Both the position numbers and the translations under genes were made by a program. A stretch of DNA of 64,000 nucleotides from CBDEGR01 sp965237895. Lineage in GTDB: Bacteria > Acidobacteriota > Terriglobia > UBA7540 > JAPUME01. This document shows, piece after piece, positions 17,864 through 25,424 of this stretch; position 1 is the stretch's first letter, and every line of letters begins with the position of its first letter. Where the stretch lies: the NCBI GenBank assembly GCA_965237895.1, contig CBDEGR010000002.1:1798001-1862000 (forward strand), written 5' to 3'. Below the pieces are notes generated by a model that saw only the letters and a program-made list of their open reading frames with translations, was not told the DNA's origin and ran no database searches.

Positions 17864-18307
17864 ATGCCCGACATAAAAAGTAAAGACGGTAAAAATAAAA
17901 GCGGAAAAAGTAAAATTCGAGTTCTGGTGGCAAAGCCCGGGCTGGACGGGCACGACCGCGGCGCGAAGATCATTGCGCGGGCTTTCCGGGATGCCGGGAT
18001 GGAGGTTATCTATACCGGTCTGCGGCAGACGCCGGAGCAGATTGCGCAGGCGGCCGTTCAGGAGGACGTGGACGTGATCGGCATCTCGGTCCTATCCGGC
18101 GCGCATAATACGATCCTCCCCCGCATTGTGGAGTTGACACGGCAAAAAGGGATGGAAGATGTTTTAATCATCGCCGGCGGCATTGTGCCCGATGAGGACA
18201 TCCCCGCCCTCAAGCAGGGTGGAATTGCGGAAATCTTTCAGCCCGGCGCCGATACGCGGGAGATCATCGATTTTATTCACAAGAATATTCTCCGGAAATC
18301 TTCGTAA
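17864..18307 (+). CDS. B12-binding small subunit of the acyl-CoA mutase
   Basis: 147 residues: a Lys/Ser-rich N-terminal tail of ~15 residues, then a cobalamin-binding Rossmann-like domain. It has the DxHxxG motif (GLDGHDRGAKII) whose His is the lower cobalt ligand, the SVLSGAH loop and the LIIAGGIVPDED loop. It pairs with the upstream catalytic subunit, as in split mutases (IcmB and archaeal-type MCM small subunits). No MeaB/ArgK-type G-protein chaperone is present in the window. Confidence 0.92.
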   Translation: MPDIKSKDGKNKSGKSKIRVLVAKPGLDGHDRGAKIIARAFRDAGMEVIYTGLRQTPEQIAQAAVQEDVDVIGISVLSGAHNTILPRIVELTRQKGMEDVLIIAGGIVPDEDIPALKQGGIAEIFQPGADTREIIDFIHKNILRKSS

Positions 18308-18368
18308 GGATCGCGACTCTGAAAAGTGGTCCGCGGGTATCCCGGTTTGACTTGGGAGTGATCTCGTT

Positions 18369-18797
18369 TTGGAAAAACCATCCGCACCCTGTGAAACGCC
18401 GATCCGCGTGCGGTACGCTGAGACCGACCAGATGGGTGTCTCCTACTACGCCAACTACTTGATCTGGTTTGAGGCCGGGCGCTCGGACTTCTGCCGGCGG
18501 CTCGGCTTCTCCTATCGGGAAATGGAGAAGAACGACGGCAGGTTTCTCTCCGTCGCCCAGGTCAAGTGCCGTTACCATGCTCCCTCCACTTACGACGATG
18601 AGCTGACGGTCCGCACCACCCTGAAGGCCTGCCGGAAGCGAATCGTAATTTTCGCTTATAAAATTTATAAGGCAGGCGGCAAAGATCCGATTGCGACGGG
18701 CGAGACGGTCCACATCGTCACCAACCGCGCGGGCCGCCCTTCACCGCTCCCTGAGAAGTATTTTCAAATACTCTCCTCCGTAGTGACGAACGAATAA
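18369..18797 (+). CDS. Acyl-CoA thioesterase, YbgC/4-hydroxybenzoyl-CoA thioesterase family
   Basis: 142-residue hotdog-fold enzyme. The signature YAETDQMGVSYYANYLIWFEAGR contains the catalytic Asp and the conserved helix of the family. It hydrolyses a short-chain or aromatic acyl-CoA. The gene starts with TTG after a GGGAG site. It follows the mutase small subunit by 61 bases, so a role in handling the mutase's acyl-CoA products is plausible but inferred. Confidence 0.85.
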   Translation: MEKPSAPCETPIRVRYAETDQMGVSYYANYLIWFEAGRSDFCRRLGFSYREMEKNDGRFLSVAQVKCRYHAPSTYDDELTVRTTLKACRKRIVIFAYKIYKAGGKDPIATGETVHIVTNRAGRPSPLPEKYFQILSSVVTNE

Positions 18798-18825
18798 CGG
18801 AGATGCACCCGTGGAGGCATTGCCA

Positions 18826-19785
18826 GTGGAGATATTGATCGAGTGCGTCCCGAACTTCAGCGAGGGACGCGACCCGGTGAAGATCAAGCAGATTGTCCGC
18901 GCCATTGCCGACGGGCCGGAAATTTATCTGCTCGACGTTCACTCCGACGCCAACTATAACCGAACCGTGGTGACCCTCGTTGGCGGCTCGAAGCAGGTGG
19001 GCGAGGCGGCCCTGCGCGGTGTGGGCGAGGCCGTGCGGCTGATCGATTTACAGAACCATACCGGCGCTCATCCCCGCATGGGCGCGGCGGACGTGGTCCC
19101 GTTCGTGCCGCTTCGCGGTGTGACCCTGGCGGACTGTGCCCGGATCGCCGAATCGGTTGCGCAGGACATTTTTGAACGTTATCAGGTTCCCACCTATCTG
19201 TATGGCGAAGCGGCACGAAAGGAGAACCGCAAGCGTTTGGAACAGATTCGCCAGGGAAGTTTTGAAGGGCTTCGAGAATCGGTTCGGAACGACCCGAACC
19301 GGCAGCCGGATTTTGGACCTGCCGAGCTTCATCCCACCGCCGGTGCGACGGCCGTCGGGGCTCGCAAATTCCTGATTGCGTTCAATATTAAACTCAACAC
19401 CTCTTCGATTGACGTGGCCAAAAAAATCGCCGGAAGGATTCGGGAGTCCAATGCAAACAGCGGCCTCGACGGCGTCAAGGCCATGGGAGTCTTTCTCGAA
19501 TCCCAGCAAGCGGCTCAGGTGTCGGTGAACGTCACCGATTACGAAAAGACTCCTCTGAGCCACCTCTTCCGGCGCGTGGCCGACGAGGCCCGGTGCGAAG
19601 GGACCGAAGCTGTCGCCGGCGAAATCGTCGGCCTGATTCCACGGGCCGCTCTGGAATCGGATCTGGAAATGAAGCACGCAGCCCGCATTGAAAACTTCCG
19701 CCCCGATATGGTGCTGGAAACTCGGCTGGCGCGGGCCGGGGTGGAATCCGCGACTCTCCTTGACTCGCCCCGGAATACAAAATAA
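18826..19785 (+). CDS. ftcD: Glutamate formimidoyltransferase (single-domain)
   Basis: About 319 residues. LIECVPNFSEGRDPVKIKQI at the N-terminus, HTGAHPRMGAADVVPFVPL and the FNIKLNTSSIDVAKKIA segment identify the formiminotransferase domains. The enzyme passes the formimino group of N-formimino-glutamate to tetrahydrofolate at the end of histidine breakdown. The cyclodeaminase domain of the animal enzyme is absent, as in many bacteria. I prefer the GTG at 18826, because GGAGG lies 8 bases upstream; the GTG at 18811 overlaps that site. No other hut gene is nearby. Confidence 0.88.
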   Translation: MEILIECVPNFSEGRDPVKIKQIVRAIADGPEIYLLDVHSDANYNRTVVTLVGGSKQVGEAALRGVGEAVRLIDLQNHTGAHPRMGAADVVPFVPLRGVTLADCARIAESVAQDIFERYQVPTYLYGEAARKENRKRLEQIRQGSFEGLRESVRNDPNRQPDFGPAELHPTAGATAVGARKFLIAFNIKLNTSSIDVAKKIAGRIRESNANSGLDGVKAMGVFLESQQAAQVSVNVTDYEKTPLSHLFRRVADEARCEGTEAVAGEIVGLIPRAALESDLEMKHAARIENFRPDMVLETRLARAGVESATLLDSPRNTK

Positions 19786-19815
19786 GATTTCCCCATCAAG
19801 TCAGGGTTACCCCCT

Positions 19816-20296
19816 ATGATCGGCAAAACGCTGAGGCATTTCCGTATTGAAGCCAAGCTGGGTCGTGGATCCCTTGGCCTATGCGGGGCTGGCTCTCGGG
19901 TACAGTCAGATCGCGAGCCATGGCCCGTGGGCTCCAGATCCAGAGGAGGCCATTGCGGTGCACGAAAAGGCGGCTGCGGCCAACCCTGATTGGAGATTGG
20001 CCCTCGGGTACAGCTATACGCTGACCGGCCGGAAGGACGAGGCGCGGAAAATCGCGGCCGAATTCAAAAAGGGGGGAGACATTTGGAACAAGCAGATAAA
20101 TCTCGCCCGAATCTATACCGCTCTCGGGGAAACAGATGGGGCATTCCGATGGCTCGATGCGGCTTATGAGAATCGCAATCCCTTTACGCCGTTTCTCAAA
20201 GGCCCTCCCTGGAAGCCCCTGCACGACGACCCGCGCTTCCACGACCTTCTACACCGCATGAAATTGCCGCCAGTAGATTCGGACCCTACCCCGTGA
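19816..20296 (+). pseudogene. Remnant of a Ser/Thr protein kinase-TPR gene: both ends kept, middle deleted
   Basis: At 19816 an ATG opens MIGKTLRHFRIEAKLGRG, the typical start of bacterial Pkn-type kinases up to the glycine-rich loop. In this frame the protein then loses all kinase similarity and stops after about 60 codons. In the next frame, from about 19860 to 20296, lies a TPR-like C-terminus (LAYAGLALGYSQIASHGPW ... LARIYTALGETDGAFRWLDAAYENRNPF ... LHDDPRFHDLLHRMKLPP) that matches the end of kinase-TPR proteins. The catalytic domain and most repeats, several hundred residues, are gone, and the two ends are out of frame. It cannot make an active kinase. Confidence 0.65.
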
Positions 20297-20457
20297 ATTT
20301 CTGCCACACGACACCTGAAAATTGGCCCCCTTCCCCTCTTGGCGGCCTGCGGCCTCTTTGGGTATACTTATCTCCTATTTTCAAAGCACCCGAACTGGAC
20401 GGGCCGCAAGCCTGCTCGGTGCGGTGTCCTGCGTGAATTACTCTTGAGGGTATCAGT

Positions 20458-21459
20458 TTGATGATTGAAGCCGTCAATTTGAGCAAGCGCTTCGGCCCGA
20501 CCAAGGCCGTCTCCGACATCAGTTTTCAGGTCGAGAAGGGCGAAATTCTGGGGCTGCTGGGGCCGAACGGCGCGGGCAAGACGACGACCATGCGCCTGCT
20601 GACGGGTTTTTTGGACCCCACCGAAGGCCGGGCGCTGATCGGCGGTGTCGACATCACCGAGGACCCCATCGAGGCCAAGCGCCACATCGGCTACCTGCCC
20701 GAGTCCCCTCCCCTGTATCTTGAAATGCGCGTGCAGCCCTACTTGGAGTTTGTGGGGCGCATTAAGGGTGTCGCCCGCAAGCAACTTCGGGACCGGGTGG
20801 AAGAGGTGATGGAAAAGTGCGCCCTCGTTGCTGTCCGCTCGAAGCTCAACGGCAAGCTCTCCAAAGGCTACCGACAGCGAGTGGGCCTGGCGCAGGCGCT
20901 GCTCAACTCGCCGGATATTTTGATTCTGGACGAGCCGACGGCCGGTCTGGACCCGAAGCAGATTCATGAAACGCGCCAACTCATTCGTGGTTTGGCGGGC
21001 GAGCACACAGTAATCCTCAGCACCCACATCCTACCGGAGGTGGAACAGACCTGCCAGCGGGTGATCATCATCAACGAGGGGAAGTTGGTGGCGGCCGATA
21101 CGCCGCAGAACCTTACGGTCCGTCTGCGCGGGTTTCAGACGGTTCGATTGACCGTGGAAGGCCCGGCGGAGGAAGTGGCGGTGCGGGTGAGGACTCTCAC
21201 CGGTGTTCATGAAGTGGAGCAGAAGGGGCAATTCGACGGCGCGGTGCTTTTGGAAGTCCGTTCGGAAAAGGGGCGAGACCTCCGCCAGGAGTTGGCAAAA
21301 ACCATTGTCGAGGCCGGCTGGGGATTATTGGAACTCAACTTGGCCGGCATGAGCCTGGAGGACGTGTTCCTGAAACTGACGGCCGCCGAGGAGCCGGCTC
21401 CCGAAGAGCCCGCGGTCGATGAATTCGACGCTGAAAGTAAAAAGGAGTCCGATTCATGA
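20458..21459 (+). CDS. Gld-type ABC transporter ATP-binding protein
   Basis: 333 residues. Walker A GPNGAGKTTT, signature LSKGYRQRVGLAQAL, Walker B ILILDEPTAGLD and the switch His in STHIL are all present. The C-terminal ~110 residues are an extension ending in an acidic tail (PAPEEPAVDEFDAESKK). The closest organised match is GldA, the ATPase of the gliding/ABC-2 system; gliding itself is not implied. The stop overlaps the permease start by ATGA, indicating translational coupling. It heads a four-gene operon to 25066. Confidence 0.88.
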   Translation: MMIEAVNLSKRFGPTKAVSDISFQVEKGEILGLLGPNGAGKTTTMRLLTGFLDPTEGRALIGGVDITEDPIEAKRHIGYLPESPPLYLEMRVQPYLEFVGRIKGVARKQLRDRVEEVMEKCALVAVRSKLNGKLSKGYRQRVGLAQALLNSPDILILDEPTAGLDPKQIHETRQLIRGLAGEHTVILSTHILPEVEQTCQRVIIINEGKLVAADTPQNLTVRLRGFQTVRLTVEGPAEEVAVRVRTLTGVHEVEQKGQFDGAVLLEVRSEKGRDLRQELAKTIVEAGWGLLELNLAGMSLEDVFLKLTAAEEPAPEEPAVDEFDAESKKESDS

Positions 21460-22214
21460 GAAGCATTCTTGCCATTGCGCGTCGGGAGCTGGGCAGCTAC
21501 TTCGGCTCGCCCGTCGCCTACGTCTTCCTGGCGATCTTTGTCGCCCTCTTTGGGTTTTTCTTTTACGGACACCTAGCGAATATCCTCAAGTACGCTCCTC
21601 AGATCGCTCAATACGGGGGCCTGAATCTCAATGAAATGGCGATCCGTCCGATGCTGATGAACATCGCCGTCATCAGCCTGTTTCTTGTTCCGATGGTGAC
21701 CATGCGCCTCTACGCGGAGGAACGGAAGAGCGGCACGCTGGAGTTATTGGGAACCGCGCCGGTCAGCGAATGGCAAGTTCTTTTGGGGAAGTTTCTGGGC
21801 GCCTTCACGCTTTACTCCTGCACGGTTCTGCTGGCGGCCCTCTATATCTTGCTCCTGTTCCTCTACGGCGACCCGAACTGGAAGCCGGCTCTGTCGGGAA
21901 TCCTCGGCCTACTGTTGTTCGGCGGCATGATCGTATCTTTGGGGATGCTGTTCTCCACCGTTACCGGCAACCAGATTGTGGCGGGCAGCTTGACGTTCGG
22001 CTTGTTTCTCTTACTGTGGCTACTGGACGGAATAAGTTCGCTTGCCGGCGGAACAACCGGACGGGTCCTGTCCTACCTGGCCGTGACGCCCCATCTGACA
22101 AATTTCACCCGTGGCGTTTTGGACCTGAGCGATTCCGTCTACTATCTGTCTTTTATTTTGCTGGGCTTGTTCCTGACGGCACGGTCGATGGAAAACGCAA
22201 AAGGGAGATCGTAA
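21456..22214 (+). CDS. ABC-2 type permease, GldF-like
   Basis: 252 residues with six predicted membrane helices. It begins MRSILAIARRELGSYFGSPVAYVFLAIFVALFGFFF and has the family segment TMRLYAEERKSGTLELLGTAPVSEWQVLLGKF between helices 2 and 3. Together with the ATPase upstream and the GldG-like protein downstream it forms an ABC export complex of unknown substrate. The next gene begins 3 bases after its stop. Confidence 0.88.
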   Translation: MRSILAIARRELGSYFGSPVAYVFLAIFVALFGFFFYGHLANILKYAPQIAQYGGLNLNEMAIRPMLMNIAVISLFLVPMVTMRLYAEERKSGTLELLGTAPVSEWQVLLGKFLGAFTLYSCTVLLAALYILLLFLYGDPNWKPALSGILGLLLFGGMIVSLGMLFSTVTGNQIVAGSLTFGLFLLLWLLDGISSLAGGTTGRVLSYLAVTPHLTNFTRGVLDLSDSVYYLSFILLGLFLTARSMENAKGRS

Positions 22215-22217
22215 AGC

Positions 22218-23642
22218 ATGTGGAAAGAGATGTTGAAAAATTTGGGGAAAGCCGCCGATTCGCTCAGCACCGGAGTCTACATCCTGGTTGCGGTGGTGAT
22301 TTTGGGAATCGTCAACTGGTTTGTTCTGCGATATAACCACCGGCTGGACCTTACTCCCACGGGCCAATACAGCCTTTCGTTGCAGACCGAGCGTGTCCTG
22401 GACGGCCTGGAGCAGAACGTCAACCTCTACATGTTCGACCAGCCGGGTGATCTGGAGCGCCACAGCGACCTGCTCGACACCTACGCGGCCCTCTCCCCCC
22501 ACGTCACGGCTCACTTCATCAACCTCGACCAGAAGCCTTCCCTGGGCCGACAGTTCGGAGTTCGCGCCTACGGCACGTTGATCGTTCAGGTGGGTGAGCG
22601 GCAGCAGGAAGCCTCTGGGGTGACGGAAGAGGAAATCACCAATACGTTGATCGGGCTGCTCAAGGACAGAGACCGGATTGTCTATTTCCTTCAGGCTCAC
22701 GGCGAAGCCGACCCGGACGGGACGGGACGCGAAGGGTTCAGCCAAGGGAAGAAGCTTCTCGAAGACAGCAACTTCCAAGTCAAAACGCTCTCCTTGCTCG
22801 AGCAGGAAAGGATTCCTGAAGATTGCACCATCCTTCTTGTTGCCGGTCCTCGAAAGGACTATCTCGAACATGAAATCGAAGCCCTTCGAGGATATGTGGA
22901 GAGCGGAGGGCGGGCGCTCTTTTTATTGGGCACGGAGGACGTACCGAATCTTGAAGGACTTCTTGCGGGATGGGGAGTCGAGTTGCAGGATCGAGTGGTG
23001 GTGGACCGGAATCCCTTGAATCGGCTCTTCGGCGGAGATGCGCTGCTGCCGCTGGTCCGCAATTTTCCGCCGCATGTTGTAGTCCGGGATTTGGAAGGTA
23101 TGGCCACCATATTTCCGCTGACTCGCACGCTTCTGGTGGGCGAAAACCCGAAGGAGGGCGTCGACGTTCAGACTCTCATCGAAAGCTCACCGCAGAGTTG
23201 GACCATCCCCGTACCAAAACCGAACCAGCGGATTCGGCTGACCCAACCTGCGGACGATGAGTTGGGACCGTTCACTTTGGCGGTGGCCGCAACGGTGAGT
23301 GCGGCGGCAGACGGCCCCCACATCGATACCGGCACCGAGTCCGGAGCCGAGAAGATCGAGTTCGCAGATGAAAGAGAATCGCAAGGAAGATTGATCGTCG
23401 TCGGCACTTCCCTGTTTGCCGGCAACGGCTTTCTCCAGCTGCAAGCCAACGATGACCTCTTCCTCAACATGATGAACTGGCTCTCGGCGGATGAAGACCT
23501 GATCTCCATTCGCCCCAAGCCTCGCGAATCACAGAACTTGGACCTGACGCAGGCCCATATGACGTGGATCGGGTGGGGCATCTTTTGGGCGCCGATCTTC
23601 ATTCTCTTCGGCGGGTTTCTGGTCTGGTGGGACCGTCGATAA
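22218..23642 (+). CDS. GldG-like ABC transporter auxiliary protein
   Basis: 474 residues. There is one membrane helix near the N-terminus (VYILVAVVILGIVNWFVLRYN), a large extracytoplasmic domain (residues ~60-440) and a C-terminal helix (WIGWGIFWAPIFILFGGFLVWW). The start LDLTPTGQYSLSLQTERVLDGL and the segment YFLQAHGEADPDGTGREGFSQGKKLLEDSNFQVKTLSL are typical of the ABC_transp_aux (GldG) family. It ends TAATG, so its stop shares two bases with the start of the DUF4340 gene. Confidence 0.87.
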   Translation: MWKEMLKNLGKAADSLSTGVYILVAVVILGIVNWFVLRYNHRLDLTPTGQYSLSLQTERVLDGLEQNVNLYMFDQPGDLERHSDLLDTYAALSPHVTAHFINLDQKPSLGRQFGVRAYGTLIVQVGERQQEASGVTEEEITNTLIGLLKDRDRIVYFLQAHGEADPDGTGREGFSQGKKLLEDSNFQVKTLSLLEQERIPEDCTILLVAGPRKDYLEHEIEALRGYVESGGRALFLLGTEDVPNLEGLLAGWGVELQDRVVVDRNPLNRLFGGDALLPLVRNFPPHVVVRDLEGMATIFPLTRTLLVGENPKEGVDVQTLIESSPQSWTIPVPKPNQRIRLTQPADDELGPFTLAVAATVSAAADGPHIDTGTESGAEKIEFADERESQGRLIVVGTSLFAGNGFLQLQANDDLFLNMMNWLSADEDLISIRPKPRESQNLDLTQAHMTWIGWGIFWAPIFILFGGFLVWWDRR

Positions 23643-25066
23643 TGCCGGCGATGAGAAAGAAGCATCGAAATCCCCTCATGGCTCTGGCCCTGCTGCTCGC
23701 CGTAGGCGGCGGCGCATACCTTTGGGATCAACAGCTTCAAGAAAAGAAGGATGCCGAGGAAAAAGAGGAGAAGATTTGGGAGGTAGAAGAATCGGCCATC
23801 CAATTTTTTCGGCTGATCCCTCGGGAAGGCGGCGCGATTTCCTGCCGAAGGGACGGCAATGGCGAGAATTGGCGGATCGTCTCTCCCCTGAAACTCCGCG
23901 CCGATTCGATGGCCGTCTCCGGCTTGCTGAACGCCTTCACGGACCTGCCGGGCGATGAGGTGGTTGCCGAGCAGCCGGCCTCGTTCGAGGATTACGGCCT
24001 CGACCCGCCGGAGCAAGTGGTGGAAGTTTCGCTCGGTGACGGAAAGGAAGACTTGGTGCTGCGAGTCGGCCGAGAGACGCCCACCGGTGACGGCCACTAC
24101 GTTCAGGCTTCCGGCAGCCTGAAAATCTATAAAATCCCCGCTTACCTGAAATCTTCCTTGGCCAAATCGCTTTTCGATTTGAGGGATCGTCGCGTGCTTC
24201 CCATCGACCGGGCGAAGATCACAAAATTGCAGGTCTCCGGCGGGTCCACCAATCTCAATTTCGAAAAGGCGGCCGACGGCGACTGGCAACTCGTGCTTCC
24301 GCCCGCCGTGCGTACGGACAAATTCTCCGTCCGCAGCCTGGTCAGCTCACTCGAGAGCGCGCAGATGCAGAGTGTAGTGGAAGAGGAGCCTCGCAACTCT
24401 TCCCGTTACGGCCTGTCTCGCTATGGCTTGTCGCGGCCGTCCCTCCGCATCCGGGTCACCCAAGGCGGGGACGAAGAGGAACTACTGATCGGCAAGAAGT
24501 CCGAAGAGGCGCGCTACTACGCTCAGCGAAACGGCGCGGGTCCCGTCTTTACGGTCTTCGATACCTTCGTAAACCAATTCACCAAACCTGCCGACGATTT
24601 CCGCAACAGCGCACTGTTCGATTTCCCCTCATTCGATACGAAGCGAGTAGAGATTCGCGCCGCCGACCTCGACTTCCATCTGGGGATGGAAAAGAAGGAG
24701 AACGAATGGCGGAAAGTATCCGGTGAAGGAGCACCGCCGGAGAAATCCAAAATCGAGGGTTTCCTCTCCGACCTGCGCGCCCTGAAAGCTCAGAACTACA
24801 CCACGGACCGACCCGGAAGGTCGATGCGGAATTCTCTTTCCCGCTATCGGTTGGAAAACCCGGAACTCACCATCCGGATCACCTGGGGCGACGATCGGCA
24901 AGAGAGCGTTTCGCTGTCGCAGGTGGACGAGAAAGCCTACGCGAAGCGGGCCGGCGGGGCGAGCGTGTACGAAATTGACTCCGCCGCGCTGGAAAGCATC
25001 CGGACTGGAATTGCCGAGCTTCAGAACTCCTCTGCCCTGTCCACAGATTCTTCAGAGTCAGAGTAA
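23642..25066 (+). CDS. DUF4340-domain protein of the Gld-like ABC operon
   Basis: 474 residues from the ATG at 23642, which overlaps the preceding stop. One N-terminal membrane helix (LMALALLLAVGGGAYLW) is followed by a charged linker and repeated beta-rich modules, each with a YGLxxP-like element (EDYGLDPPEQVVEVSLGDG; SRYGLSRYGLSRPSLRIRV; SLSRYRLENPELTIRITWGD). DUF4340 proteins regularly follow GldG homologues, and the function is unknown. The SRYGL unit near residue 255 is directly duplicated, unlike the other modules. Confidence 0.85.
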   Translation: MPAMRKKHRNPLMALALLLAVGGGAYLWDQQLQEKKDAEEKEEKIWEVEESAIQFFRLIPREGGAISCRRDGNGENWRIVSPLKLRADSMAVSGLLNAFTDLPGDEVVAEQPASFEDYGLDPPEQVVEVSLGDGKEDLVLRVGRETPTGDGHYVQASGSLKIYKIPAYLKSSLAKSLFDLRDRRVLPIDRAKITKLQVSGGSTNLNFEKAADGDWQLVLPPAVRTDKFSVRSLVSSLESAQMQSVVEEEPRNSSRYGLSRYGLSRPSLRIRVTQGGDEEELLIGKKSEEARYYAQRNGAGPVFTVFDTFVNQFTKPADDFRNSALFDFPSFDTKRVEIRAADLDFHLGMEKKENEWRKVSGEGAPPEKSKIEGFLSDLRALKAQNYTTDRPGRSMRNSLSRYRLENPELTIRITWGDDRQESVSLSQVDEKAYAKRAGGASVYEIDSAALESIRTGIAELQNSSALSTDSSESE

Positions 25067-25424
25067 CTTTTTTCTTTACAGTATGTTATCTGCGTGCTAG
25101 ATTGGCTCGAAGTTTGGGGACTGGTTCGGTTTGATCCTGTACCGTTCGGGTTTACGGCCCTGAAGTGACGGATCTTATTCATGGTTGGGAAACTCAAAAA
25201 GGCTCGCCGCCGGCCGTTCACAGTCCCGGGGAACGATGCGGGAAACCTGCCCGATGTGGCTCATCCCGGAATGCGGTTCTCCGAGTCTCCATTTCCATTG
25301 TTTGCCCTAAATTGAAGACCTTGACCTGGTTCCGTCCGCACCTGTTTACTTTCCTTGGCCGATTTTCCTCTGAGTTCCGTTTCAGGGAAGAAGCGGCAAT
25401 CCATTTTCCATGGAGAGATGCCCA
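25067..25424. other. Non-coding stretch upstream of smc
   Basis: About 360 bases between the DUF4340 stop and the smc start. It holds a promoter candidate at its left end. The short frames inside have no recognisable similarity or ribosome site. I see no hairpin or RNA family. Confidence 0.4.
25075..25103 (+). promoter_or_regulatory. Sigma-70-type promoter candidate
   Basis: TTTACA at 25075-25080 and TAGATT at 25098-25103 with a 17-base spacer. It would give a long (~310 base) leader to smc, so a second, closer promoter may exist. Confidence 0.35.

Noticed and set aside
20458..22214. Evidence for gliding motility from GldA/GldF homologues
   Set aside because: These ABC genes occur in many non-gliding bacteria, and no other gld or spr gene is in the window.
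23168..24289. 373-residue minus-strand ORF across the GldG/DUF4340 boundary
   Set aside because: Spans two convincing plus-strand genes and has no recognisable domain or start site.
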